From positions 6,200,001 to 6,264,000 of the forward strand of contig NZ_CP107853.1 in the NCBI RefSeq assembly GCF_036013525.1: DNA of 64,000 nucleotides. The letters are read 5' to 3'. Position numbers and translations under genes: made by a program. The notes under the pieces were generated by a model, which saw only the letters and a program-made list of their open reading frames with translations, had not been told where the DNA came from and ran no database searches. Below, piece after piece: positions 52,122 to 60,440 of this stretch (position 1 is the stretch's first letter; every line of letters starts with the position of its first letter). This DNA is from Nonomuraea sp. NBC_00507 (GTDB lineage: Bacteria > Actinomycetota > Actinomycetes > Streptosporangiales > Streptosporangiaceae).

Positions 52122-52942
52122 GACGTGTCGCGACGCTCGCCAAAGTGGTCGTGCTGACCGCCTGGCTGCTGATCACCCTCTTCCCCCTTTACTGGATCGT
52201 CATCACCTCGCTCAAGCCCAAGCCCGAGATCTTCGCGGTGCCGCTCAAATACTGGCCCGGCACGGTGACGTTCGAGCACTACGCGGAGCTGTTCTCCTTC
52301 GCCGACTTCGGGACGTATCTGCTCAACAGCCTCATGGTCTCCCTCGTGGCGGCCGGGTCGGTGACGGCCATCGGAGTGCTCGGCGGCTACACCCTGGCCC
52401 GCTTCGCCTTCCCCGGCCGGGGAGCGCTCATGCTGGCGTTCCTGGTCACCCAGATGATCCCGCTGTTCATCGCGCTCGGCCCGCTCTACCTGCTGATGTC
52501 CGACCTCGACCTGCTCAACCGGCTCGCCGGGCTCATGCTCGTGTACGTCGCCATGCTGGTGCCGTTCTCCACGATCATCATGCGCGGCTTCTACGAGCGG
52601 GTGCCGGTCGCGCTGGAAGAAGCCGCGCAGGTGGACGGGGCGTCGCGCCTGGTGGCCATGGTCCGGGTGGTGATCCCGGTCATGCTGCCGGGCATCGCGG
52701 CGACGTTCATCTTCGCGTTCGTGCAATGTTGGAACGAATTGTTCCTGGCGATCACGTTCATCGACAGCGAGGACGCCAAGACGATCCCGGTGGCCATGAA
52801 CTCCTTCATCACGCAGTACGACATCGACTGGGGCTCGATGGCGGCCGCCACCGTGGTGTCCGTCGTGCCCACGCTCGTGATGTTCGCCGCCATCCGCCGC
52901 TACATCGTCGAAGGGCTGACGGCGGGGGCGGTCAAGGGCTGA
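52118..52942 (+). CDS. Sugar ABC transporter permease (MalG/UgpE type)
   Basis: 274 aa with six membrane helices. The EAA loop is ALEEAAQVDGASRLVAMVRVVIPVMLPG. Characteristic CUT1 segments are FPLYWIVITSLKPKPEIFAVP, FLVTQMIPLFIALGPLYLLM and the C-terminal QYDIDWGSMAAATVVSVVPTLVMFAAIRRYIVEGLTAGAVKG. It forms the channel with the upstream permease. There is no ATPase gene in the operon, as usual for actinobacteria that use a common MsiK. The 3' end overlaps by 11 bases a decayed lyase remnant on the other strand. Confidence 0.93.
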   Translation: MRRVATLAKVVVLTAWLLITLFPLYWIVITSLKPKPEIFAVPLKYWPGTVTFEHYAELFSFADFGTYLLNSLMVSLVAAGSVTAIGVLGGYTLARFAFPGRGALMLAFLVTQMIPLFIALGPLYLLMSDLDLLNRLAGLMLVYVAMLVPFSTIIMRGFYERVPVALEEAAQVDGASRLVAMVRVVIPVMLPGIAATFIFAFVQCWNELFLAITFIDSEDAKTIPVAMNSFITQYDIDWGSMAAATVVSVVPTLVMFAAIRRYIVEGLTAGAVKG

Positions 52943-53205
52943 CCCGGTAGCGGATGTCGCGGAAACGGGACTCGGCCCGGCCGGACCCGTGGTGGTAGAC
53001 GCCGTTCTTGAAGTGGCGGATCGCCGGGCCGCGGTCGGAGACGGTGGCCACGTGCCGGTCGTCGACGTAGACGTCGATCTTCCCGGCGGTGTCCGAGCCC
53101 TCTGACGTACGTGAAGCTCACCTGCCGCCATGCGGCGGCGTGGGCCGGGTCGGCGCCCAGCAGGATCGTGATGGCGGCGACGGCCATCGTGCGTTGTAAC
53201 GGCAT
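52932..53205 (-). pseudogene. Remnant of a secreted heparin-lyase-I-like polysaccharide lyase
   Basis: The frame starts MPLQRTMAVAAITILLGADP with a signal peptide ending AHAA, then reads AWRQVSFTYV. After a frameshift near 53110 the other frame gives SDTAGKIDVYVDDRHVATVS, DRGPAIRHFKNGVYHHG and FRDIRYRVS before a stop. The second part looks like the C-terminal strands of heparin lyase I/PL13-20-like beta-jelly-roll lyases (GKIDVYVD..., IRH.KNGVYR). The middle of such an enzyme (about 150-200 residues) is missing, so at least one deletion and one frameshift have occurred. Non-functional. It lies next to a secreted glycosidase and sugar importer, pointing to loss of a former substrate. Confidence 0.65.
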
Positions 53206-53431
53206 GCGTGTGTTGTACCGGCGCCGGGGCGCGATGTCCAGATGCATCCGATGATTTGGCCGCTCCGGGAATGTGCGGTCGCCGAACGGAAAACCTTGGT
53301 AGTGCTATCTCCGCAGCTCAAGTAGGAAGGAAGGTTTCCTGAAGGTTGACGGATGAGCACAAGATTCCTTGACGGCGGTGAATCTATGTGTCATACAGGC
53401 GAAAGATCCGATCTCTTTCTGGAGAGCCCCG

Positions 53432-56251
53432 ATGACACCTCCCATCGAAGACCCGACCCGCCGAGCCGTCATCGGCGGTTTGGGGCTCGCCCTCGTCCCC
53501 ATCACCACCGCCTCGCCCGCGCAGGCAGCGGACGGCTGGCGCCTGCAGGAGCACGTGCCCTGGGCGGAGTTCATGAAAGGCCAGGACCTGCTCTGGGGCA
53601 AGCTGCCCAAGGCCTGGCACGAGGGCCCGTTCCTCGGTGACGGGCTGCTGGGCAGCATGATCTACCAGGAGCCGGGCCAGAACAAGATCCGCTTCACCGT
53701 CCAGCACGGTCGCGTCCAGGACCACCGGCCCCAGTTCGGCAGCGGCTGGGGCACCTGCCGCCTTCCCGTCGGCCATGTCACCCTCGACCCCGCCGGCACG
53801 ATCACCGCCGTCGACTGGCGGCTCAGCCTGTGGGACGCCGAGGTCACCGGCACCGTCACGACCGACAAGGGCACGCTCGTCTTCTCCGCGTTCGTGCACG
53901 ACGAGATCCTCGTCGCCAAGGCCGAGGCGAGCGGCGAGGAGCAGGTGCGCTGGGTCTTCCACCCGGCGGAGGCCATCAGCCCGCGCGCGGCCACCGAGGC
54001 CCCGCCGAGCGGTTACACCCGCAACCCGCCCTGGACCACCGCCACCGCCGACGGCGTCGAGCAGGTCGTCCAGCCGCTCGCCGGCGGCGGGCAGACCGCC
54101 ACCGCCTACCGCGTCCAGGGCGGCACACTCCAGGTGGCCGTGGCCCACAGCTTCCCGGCCGCCGACGCGCAGGAGAGCGCGCTCGGAAAGATCCGGAACG
54201 CCGCGCCGTCCGGGATCTTACGGAAGCGGCACCGGGACTGGTGGCACCACTTCTACGCCAAGAGCTTCATCTCCCTGCCCGATCAGCGGCTGCAGAGCTT
54301 CTACTGGATCCAGCTCTACAAGGTCGCCTCGGCCAGCAGGGCGGGCGGCCCCGTCATGGCCACCACCGGCCCCTGGCTGGAGCCCACCCCGTGGCCGGCG
54401 GTCTGGTGGAACCTCAACGTGCAGCTCGAATACTGGCTCATCAACGGCTCCAACCACCTGGAGCTCGACTCGCTCACCACCACGCTGGACCTCAACCGGC
54501 AGCAACTCGTGGACAACGTGCCGGCGGCCTACCGCGCCGACTCGGCAGGCGTGGGCCGCAGCTCCGACATGTTCGCCAACCGCAGCGTCGGCACACCAGG
54601 CTCGGGGGCGGAGGTCGGCGACCTCACCTGGGCCCTGCACAACGCGTGGTTGTCCTACCGGCACACCATGGACGACCAGGTGCTGCGCGACACGGTCTTC
54701 CCGCTGCTGCGCCGGGCGATCAACTACTACCTGCACTTCCTGACCCCTGGCGCGGACGGCAGGCTGCATCTGCCCAGCACGCTGTCACCTGAATACCCCG
54801 TCACACCGTCCCAGGACACCAACTACGACTTGGCGCTGATCAGGTGGGGGTGCGGGACGTTGCTGGAGTCCGCGGCGCGCCTGGGCATCGACGACCCGCT
54901 CAAGCCGAAGTGGCAGGAGGTCCTGGACAAGCTCGCCGGCTACCCGGTGGACGGCAACGGGTTCATGATCGGCGCGAACACGCCGTACGCGCAGTCGCAC
55001 CGCCACTACTCCCACCTCCTCATGGTCTACCCGCTCTACCTGGTCAACTGGGACCAGCCGGAGAACCGGGCGCTCATCGAGAAGTCCGTCGTGCACTGGC
55101 AGTCGTTGACCAGCGCGCACCGCGGCTACAGCTTCACCGGCGCGGCCTCGCTCTACGCGATGATGGGCCGGGGCGACACCGCCCTGTCCTATCTCGAGAG
55201 GTTCTTCGATCCGGCCGCCCGTTACCCGTGCCGGGCCAACACCCACTACGCCGAGGGCGGGCCGGTCATCGAGACGCCGTTGTCGGCGGCCCAGTCGATC
55301 CACGACATGCTCTGCCAGAGCTGGGGCGGGATCGTGCGGATCTTCCCCGCCGTGCCCGCGGCCTGGCAGGACGTCGCGCTGCACGACTTCAGGACCGAGG
55401 GCGCGTTCCTCGTCTCGGCCGTACGCAAGTCCGGACGCACGGAGTTCGTCCGCGTGCGGAGCCTGGCGGGGGAGCCGCTGCGGATCCTGCACGGGCTCGG
55501 TGGGCCGCTCACGGCGGTGCTCGACGACGGCCGGCCGGCTCAGGTGAAGGATCTGGGGGAGGGCGTGGTCGAGATCACTCTGAGCAGGGGACGGGAGGTC
55601 CTGCTCTACAGCGGTCGGCGGCCCGGCCTCGTCGTCGCCCCCGTGACGATCGCCGAGCCCGGTGAGCCGTGGGGCCTGCCGCCGGTCCCGCCGCCCGGGG
55701 CCACCACTCCGGTGGACCTGTCGGCGCACTTCGACAACGACGGCGTCTCCACCCACGAGGTCATGACCGACGGCAACGTGGACGGGTCCGGCTACACCTA
55801 CCCGGCCGAGGAACTGCCGCCGGCCGGGCCGCTCACGCACGAAGGGCTGAGCTTCGTCTTCCCCGCCTACGGCGACGGGGTCGAGAACAACGTCACCGGG
55901 CAGGGGCAGACCATCGACGTGCCGCCCGGCACGTACGCCAAGGTGCGCCTGCTCGGGGCCGGCACCTCCGGCAGCGTCAGCGCCGCGCTGACCGCCACGT
56001 ACGCCGACGGCTTCACCGCCCAGGTGCCGTTCATCCTGCCCGACTGGGGCGGCCAGGCCGGCGCCGGGACGACCGAGGTGCTGCGCTGCACCCACCGCCA
56101 CGGCCAGAACGGCACGAACGCGCTACGCGTCGGCCTGTTCGAGACGCAGGCGGCCCTGGACCCGGCCAAGGAGCTGCGCTCGCTCACCCTCCCCACGCTC
56201 ACCCGCCCGCAGCTCCACCTGTTCGCCCTCTCCCTGGAGGCGCCACGGTAG
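53432..56251 (+). CDS. Secreted glycoside hydrolase of the GH95 alpha-L-fucosidase type
   Basis: 939 aa. Start ATG 53432 has GGAGAG 7 bases upstream. A twin-arginine-like signal DPTRRAVIGGLGLALVP ends PAQAA. The N-terminal GH95 beta domain (FLGDGLLGSMIYQEPGQNKIRF) is followed by an (alpha/alpha)6 barrel with YNLALIRWGCGTLLESA-type (NYDLALIRWGCG), YAQSHRHYSHLLMVYPLYLV, and ETPLSAAQSIHDMLCQSWGGIVRIFPAVP, as in GH95 enzymes. The last about 190 residues are an extra beta-sandwich domain (DLSAHFDNDGVS, NVTGQGQTIDVPPGTYAKVRLLGAGTSGSV) as often appended to actinobacterial fucosidases. It releases fucose or related sugars outside the cell; uptake would use the ABC importer. Confidence 0.88.
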   Translation: MTPPIEDPTRRAVIGGLGLALVPITTASPAQAADGWRLQEHVPWAEFMKGQDLLWGKLPKAWHEGPFLGDGLLGSMIYQEPGQNKIRFTVQHGRVQDHRPQFGSGWGTCRLPVGHVTLDPAGTITAVDWRLSLWDAEVTGTVTTDKGTLVFSAFVHDEILVAKAEASGEEQVRWVFHPAEAISPRAATEAPPSGYTRNPPWTTATADGVEQVVQPLAGGGQTATAYRVQGGTLQVAVAHSFPAADAQESALGKIRNAAPSGILRKRHRDWWHHFYAKSFISLPDQRLQSFYWIQLYKVASASRAGGPVMATTGPWLEPTPWPAVWWNLNVQLEYWLINGSNHLELDSLTTTLDLNRQQLVDNVPAAYRADSAGVGRSSDMFANRSVGTPGSGAEVGDLTWALHNAWLSYRHTMDDQVLRDTVFPLLRRAINYYLHFLTPGADGRLHLPSTLSPEYPVTPSQDTNYDLALIRWGCGTLLESAARLGIDDPLKPKWQEVLDKLAGYPVDGNGFMIGANTPYAQSHRHYSHLLMVYPLYLVNWDQPENRALIEKSVVHWQSLTSAHRGYSFTGAASLYAMMGRGDTALSYLERFFDPAARYPCRANTHYAEGGPVIETPLSAAQSIHDMLCQSWGGIVRIFPAVPAAWQDVALHDFRTEGAFLVSAVRKSGRTEFVRVRSLAGEPLRILHGLGGPLTAVLDDGRPAQVKDLGEGVVEITLSRGREVLLYSGRRPGLVVAPVTIAEPGEPWGLPPVPPPGATTPVDLSAHFDNDGVSTHEVMTDGNVDGSGYTYPAEELPPAGPLTHEGLSFVFPAYGDGVENNVTGQGQTIDVPPGTYAKVRLLGAGTSGSVSAALTATYADGFTAQVPFILPDWGGQAGAGTTEVLRCTHRHGQNGTNALRVGLFETQAALDPAKELRSLTLPTLTRPQLHLFALSLEAPR

Positions 56252-56406
56252 AGGCCGTAATGGGGTGAAAGGGATGGCCGACCGCTCGTCGCGTTGAAAG
56301 GACCTTTCGCCGCAAGCCATCACCAACTAATCGCCGCACGCCGTCGGCTCAGCGAACAACCCAGCTACGGATCTCCCCGGCGGGTAGGTTGCGCTCTTAC
56401 CTTGAG

Positions 56407-56422
56407 CGTGATCCGCATCACA
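56407..56422. promoter_or_regulatory. CRP-family binding site before the second symporter operon
   Basis: CGTGATCCGCATCACA keeps the full GTGA-N6-TCAC core of CRP sites, one base off TGTGA-N6-TCACA. It ends 11 bases before the GTG at 56434. Upstream, the 56252-56406 stretch holds only a GAAAGG-A-CCTTTC inverted repeat (56296-56308) of unknown role. Confidence 0.55.
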
Positions 56423-56433
56423 GTGGAGGTCCC

Positions 56434-56763
56434 GTGACAACAAGAGAACATGACGCGTCCGTATATGAACAAGTCCAGGAGAGCACCGAGTTCCAAGAAC
56501 TAAAGAAACGATTCCGCGCCTGGACTTTCCCCATGACCGTGGCGTTCCTCGCGTGGTACCTGCTGTACGTCGTGCTGTCCGGGTGGGCGCGCGACTTCAT
56601 GGGGATCAAGCTGCTCGGGGAGATCAACGTCGGGCTCGTCTTCGGCTTGCTGCAGTTCGTGTCCACGTTCTGGATCGCGTGGGCGTACGCGAGGCACGCC
56701 GAGAAGAAGCTGGACCCGATCGCCGACAAGCTGCGTCACGAGGTTGAGGAGAAGTCCAAGTGA
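56434..56763 (+). CDS. DUF485 membrane protein, partner of the symporter
   Basis: 109 aa from GTG with GTGGAGGT directly upstream. It has the canonical DUF485 pattern: VQESTEFQELKKRFRAWTFPMTVAFLAWYLLYVVLSGWARDFM, then NVGLVFGLLQFVSTFWIAWAYARHAEKKLDPIADKLR, with two membrane helices. It matches the small subunit encoded before acetate symporters in E. coli (yjcH-actP) and Corynebacterium (mctB-mctC). Its stop overlaps the symporter start (GTGA). Confidence 0.93.
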   Translation: MTTREHDASVYEQVQESTEFQELKKRFRAWTFPMTVAFLAWYLLYVVLSGWARDFMGIKLLGEINVGLVFGLLQFVSTFWIAWAYARHAEKKLDPIADKLRHEVEEKSK

Positions 56764-58379
56764 GCTCGACCACGCTGGGAATGATCCTCTTCCTCACCTT
56801 CGTCGCCGCGACGCTGGGGATCACGTTCTGGGCGAGCCGCCAGACGAAGACGGCCGCCGACTACTACGCGGGCGGCCGGTCGTTCACCGGCGTGCAGAAC
56901 GGCCTGGCCATCGGCGGCGACTACATGTCGGCCGCGTCCTTCCTCGGCATCGCGGGCATCATCGCCTTGTCCGGCTATGACGGGTTCCTGTACTCGATCG
57001 GGTTCCTCGTCGCCTGGCTCGTGGCGTTGCTGCTGGTGGCCGAGCTGATGCGGAACTCCGGCAAGTTCACCATGGCCGACGTGCTGGCGTTCAGGATGAG
57101 CCCGCGGCCGGTCCGTACCGCCGCCGGCGTGTCCACGATCGTGGTGAGCATCTTCTACCTGCTGGCGCAGATGGTCGGCGCGGGCGCGCTGGTCGGCCTG
57201 CTGCTCGGCATCACCACTCCGGCGGGCAAGGCGTGGACGATCGTCGGCGTGGGCGCGCTGATGATCGTGTACGTGGTGTTCGGCGGCATGAAGGGCACCA
57301 CCTGGGTCCAGATCGTCAAGGCCGTGCTGCTGATGGGCGGTGCCGCGCTGGTGACGGCGCTGGTGCTGGGCAAGTTCGGCTTCAACCTGTCGGCGCTGCT
57401 CGGCCAGGCCGCCGCCACCAGCGGCCCGAAGGCCAACCCCGGCAACTTCCTCATCCCCGGGCTGAAGTACGGCACTGACGCCCAGGGCTTGGCCGGCAAG
57501 ATCGACCTCATCAGCTTGGGTCTGGCGCTGGTGCTCGGGACGGCGGGCCTGCCGCACATCCTCATCCGCTTCTACACCGTCCCCACCGCCAAGGACGCTC
57601 GCAAGTCGGTCCTGTGGGGCATCGGCATCATCGGCACGTTCTACCTGCTGACCCTCATCCTCGGCTTCGGCGCGGCGGCCCTGGTCGGCAAGGACGCCAT
57701 CGTCGCGGGCGACAAGGCGGGCAACACCGCGGCGCCCCTGCTGGCCCAGGCCGTCGGCCAGGACATCTTCGGCGATGTCGGCGGCACGCTCCTGCTGGCG
57801 CTCATCGGGGCCGTGGCCTTCGCCACGATCCTGGCCGTGGTCGCCGGCCTCACCCTCGCCTCCTCCTCCAGCTTCTCCCACGACCTGTACGCGCACGTCT
57901 TCAAGCGCGGCAATGCGACGGAGCGGCAGGAGGTCGTGGTGGCCCGCATCTCCGCGCTGGTCATCGGCGCCGTCGCGATCGGCCTGGGCATCCTCGCCCA
58001 GGGTCAGAACGTGGCGTTCCTGGTGGCGCTGGCGTTCGCTGTGGCGGCCTCGGGCAACCTGCCCGCGATCCTCTACAGCCTGTTCTGGAAGCGGTTCAAC
58101 ACGGCGGGCGCCGTGTCGGCGATCTACGGTGGCCTCGTCTCCGCCCTGGTGCTGGTGATCTTCTCGCCGGTGGTGTCCGGTGGGGAGACGGCGCTGTTCA
58201 AGACGGCCGACTTCGCCTGGTTCCCGCTGAGCAACCCGGGCATCCTGTCCATCCCGATCGGCTTCCTGTGCGGCTACCTCGGCACGATCATGAGCAAGGA
58301 GTACAACGCCTCCAAGTACGCCGAGATCGAGGTCCGCTCCCTGACCGGGGTCGGCGCGGAGAAGGCCGTCCAGCACTGA
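56760..58379 (+). CDS. Cation:acetate-type symporter (ActP/MctC family)
   Basis: 539 aa, GTG start, about 13 membrane helices. It has ITFWASRQTKTAADYYAGGRSFTG, the SSS motif NGLAIGGDYMSAASFLGIAGI, SGKFTMADVLAFRMSPRPVRT and GTAGLPHILIRFYTVPTAKDARKS. These fit ActP-like acetate/glycolate or MctC monocarboxylate importers better than the 43.9-kb paralogue does. A CRP-like site upstream of the pair suggests catabolite control as for E. coli acs-yjcH-actP. Followed by two hairpins. Confidence 0.93.
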   Translation: MSSTTLGMILFLTFVAATLGITFWASRQTKTAADYYAGGRSFTGVQNGLAIGGDYMSAASFLGIAGIIALSGYDGFLYSIGFLVAWLVALLLVAELMRNSGKFTMADVLAFRMSPRPVRTAAGVSTIVVSIFYLLAQMVGAGALVGLLLGITTPAGKAWTIVGVGALMIVYVVFGGMKGTTWVQIVKAVLLMGGAALVTALVLGKFGFNLSALLGQAAATSGPKANPGNFLIPGLKYGTDAQGLAGKIDLISLGLALVLGTAGLPHILIRFYTVPTAKDARKSVLWGIGIIGTFYLLTLILGFGAAALVGKDAIVAGDKAGNTAAPLLAQAVGQDIFGDVGGTLLLALIGAVAFATILAVVAGLTLASSSSFSHDLYAHVFKRGNATERQEVVVARISALVIGAVAIGLGILAQGQNVAFLVALAFAVAASGNLPAILYSLFWKRFNTAGAVSAIYGGLVSALVLVIFSPVVSGGETALFKTADFAWFPLSNPGILSIPIGFLCGYLGTIMSKEYNASKYAEIEVRSLTGVGAEKAVQH

Positions 58380-58395
58380 GTCCCTGCCCCCCATC

Positions 58396-58422
58396 GAGGC
58401 GCCGCCTGCCCTGAGGCGCCTC
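58396..58422 (+). terminator. First hairpin after the symporter gene
   Basis: GAGGCGCC (58396-58403) pairs with GGCGCCTC (58415-58422) with an 11-base loop, 16 bases after the stop. Confidence 0.5.
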
Positions 58423-58467
58423 CCCGCCGAAGGCGTCCCACCCCCCGCCCGGGGCGTCTTCCGCGCC

Positions 58468-58500
58468 GAGGGCCCGGCCTCCTCGCGAGGCCGGGCCCTC
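58468..58500 (+). terminator. Second, stronger hairpin after the symporter gene
   Basis: A 13-bp perfect stem (58468-58480 with 58488-58500, 7-base loop). No T tract follows, only CTGCTCTTCC. Confidence 0.7.
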
Positions 58501-58527
58501 CTGCTCTTCCACTCCCCACCAGGCGTG

Positions 58528-58632
58528 TACTGCGACCGGCCCGGGTTCAAGCTCATCCACATCGACTACGCGACCGGCGTACGGACCATCGAGAATTCCG
58601 GGTGATACTACGCCAGGCTCATCGCAGGGGGC
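58528..58632 (+). pseudogene. C-terminal remnant of a GH1 beta-glucosidase
   Basis: One frame reads VYCDRPGFKLIHIDYATGVR, then TIENSG, a TGA stop at 58603, then YYARLIAGG. GH1 enzymes end in a pattern like FGL.HVDY.TQ.RT.K.SG.WYA.LI, so this is the last strand and helix of a GH1 beta-glucosidase with an in-frame stop. Only about 35 codons survive and no upstream part is visible. It lies in the 298-bp gap between the symporter and the clan-D-like glycosidase, so this gap is a decay scar rather than regulatory DNA. Confidence 0.65.
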
Positions 58633-58676
58633 GGACCGCTCCCGACCTGCCCAGGATCGAGGCATTCGGCCAACAC

Positions 58677-60386
58677 ATGCGCATCACCACCACCGACCAG
58701 GCCTATCACCTGGACAGCGGGCACTACCGGCTGACCGTCTCCCGTACCGACCCCAGCGCCGAGCTGGAAGGCTGGATGACGCTCAGCCTCCTCGCCTCTG
58801 TCGGCACCGCGAGCGGGCGGGACGAGACGTACGAGACGCTCCCGACCGTGCTCGTCGAGCGCGGCAACGTGGCGATCTTCGATGTCCCGCAGCGCACGAC
58901 CGCGTGGGAGACGAAGATCGTCCGGCTGACCTGCTCTCCCGAGACGATCGCGCTGGAGGTGCGGGTCGAGGGCGACGGCGTGCTCGGCGACGTGACGCTG
59001 ATGGGCGGGCGGGCCGTGCTCAACAGGGGCACGGCCGGCACGTTCCGCAGCGGGCTGCATGCCCGCGGCGTCTTCAACCCCGCTCCCACCCATCCTGTGC
59101 AGGTCGTGCGGCCGGTGTCCGTGCCGCTCGCGCTCACCGTGATCGGCGACGCCTCGCCGGGCCGGTTGCACGCGGTCTTCTCCCCGCCGCCGCTGGTCCT
59201 GGCCTTCACCAAGGAGGAGCCGGACGGCGCCACCGCCGTGCCGGACGGGCCGTGGCTGGGGGCCTCGGTACGCGCCGGGATCGCCGACCTGACCTTCACC
59301 GAGCTCGCGTACGAGCCGCTCGACGGCGGGGTGATGCTGCGCTTCGACTACGAGTGCCACACGGTGGTGCGTGGCTCATGGACGTCACCCGCGGTCGTCT
59401 TCCGCACCGCGTCCTCCCCGTGGGAGGCGATCGCGCAGCACCGCGAGGACCTGGTCGCGCACGGCCTGGCGCCCGCCGGGCCCGTCCACGAGCGGCACGA
59501 CTGGTGGAGCGAGCCGATCTTCTGCGGCTGGGGGGCGCAGTGCGCCAGAGCGGATGGCCGGTCGCCGGTGGAACTGTCCCGTCAGGACCTCTACGACGAG
59601 TGGCTGGCCAGGCTCGAACGCCACGGCGTCGTGCCGGGGACCGTCGTCATCGACGACCGCTGGCAGCTGACGTACGGGGACATGGAGCCAGATCCGGCGA
59701 AATGGCCCGCGCTGCGCGAGTGGATCGCGGCCAGGCACGCGCGCGAGCAGCGGGTGCTGCTGTGGTGGCGGGCCTGGTCGGCCGACGGGCTGCCGGCCGA
59801 GGAGTGCGTGCTCGACGGCGGCGGCCGGGCCGTGGCCGCTGACCCGTCGAACCCCGCCTACCGGCTCCGCGTCCAGCGGATCATGGAGCGGCTGCTGGGC
59901 GACCTCGGGGCCGACGGATTCAAGATCGACTTCACGCAGTGGTTCCCCAGCGGGTCGCATCTGAAGTCGTACGGCTCGACCTGGGGCCTGGCCCTCCTGC
60001 ACGAGCTGCTCGCCACCATGTACGACGCCGCCAAACGCGTCAAACCCGATGCCCTGATGGTCACTCACACGCCGCATCCCGCCTTCGGGGACGTCAGCGA
60101 CATGATCCGGCTCAACGACTTGCTCGAGTACGACGCCCGTGGCGAGCTCGTGCCAGCCGCCGACCAGCTCCGCTTCCGCCACGCGGTCGCCACCCACGCC
60201 ATGCCCGGCCATCTGATCGACACCGACCAGTGGCCGATGCCCAGCAGGGCGGACTGGCTGGCCTACGCCGAGGCGCAGCCGTCGCTCGGCGTGCCCGCGC
60301 TGTACTACGCCGAGCGCATCGACAACTCCCTGGAGGAGATCACCGGAGCGGACCTCGAACTGGTCGCGAGGTGGTGGCGGCGATGA
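58677..60386 (+). CDS. Putative clan-D glycoside hydrolase (GH36/GH31-like)
   Basis: 569 aa from ATG 58677. Frames open further upstream run into the GH1 remnant, so I prefer this start although it lacks a good ribosome site. An N-terminal beta-sandwich (about 1-250) precedes a TIM-barrel with VVIDDRWQLTYGDMEPDPAKWP, VLLWWRAWSADGLP and LGADGFKIDFTQWFPSG, where the KxD Asp (about residue 417) is the likely nucleophile as in GH36/GH31. It also has LMVTHTPHPAFGDVSDMIRLNDLLEYD and HAMPGHLIDTDQWPM. No signal peptide, so it is cytoplasmic and would act on an imported oligosaccharide. The exact family and sugar are uncertain. Confidence 0.75.
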   Translation: MRITTTDQAYHLDSGHYRLTVSRTDPSAELEGWMTLSLLASVGTASGRDETYETLPTVLVERGNVAIFDVPQRTTAWETKIVRLTCSPETIALEVRVEGDGVLGDVTLMGGRAVLNRGTAGTFRSGLHARGVFNPAPTHPVQVVRPVSVPLALTVIGDASPGRLHAVFSPPPLVLAFTKEEPDGATAVPDGPWLGASVRAGIADLTFTELAYEPLDGGVMLRFDYECHTVVRGSWTSPAVVFRTASSPWEAIAQHREDLVAHGLAPAGPVHERHDWWSEPIFCGWGAQCARADGRSPVELSRQDLYDEWLARLERHGVVPGTVVIDDRWQLTYGDMEPDPAKWPALREWIAARHAREQRVLLWWRAWSADGLPAEECVLDGGGRAVAADPSNPAYRLRVQRIMERLLGDLGADGFKIDFTQWFPSGSHLKSYGSTWGLALLHELLATMYDAAKRVKPDALMVTHTPHPAFGDVSDMIRLNDLLEYDARGELVPAADQLRFRHAVATHAMPGHLIDTDQWPMPSRADWLAYAEAQPSLGVPALYYAERIDNSLEEITGADLELVARWWRR

Positions 60387-60409
60387 GGCGGACCGCCAGG
60401 GCATCCATG

Positions 60410-60431
60410 TGGGAACGATACCGGATAGAAT
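60410..60431 (+). promoter_or_regulatory. Promoter with TGGGAACGAT element before the double-MBL/lacI unit
   Basis: TGGGAACGAT (60410-60419) sits immediately upstream of TAGAAT (60426-60431), a good -10 nine bases before the ATG. The same 10-mer occurs at 63381 in the promoter of the SIS gene, on the other side of the second lacI. Candidate operator of that LacI protein (inference). Confidence 0.5.
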
Positions 60432-60440
60432 CGCGCCTCG

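Noticed and set aside
52085-53131. Minus-strand frame of 348 codons opposite the second sugar permease
   Set aside because: Only the short stretch at its start belongs to the lyase remnant reading; the rest is antisense to a conserved permease.
58602-58676. An upstream GTG start extending the clan-D-like glycosidase by 25 residues
   Set aside because: This stretch is in the GH1 remnant and codes for unrelated residues; the conserved beta-sandwich begins after ATG 58677.
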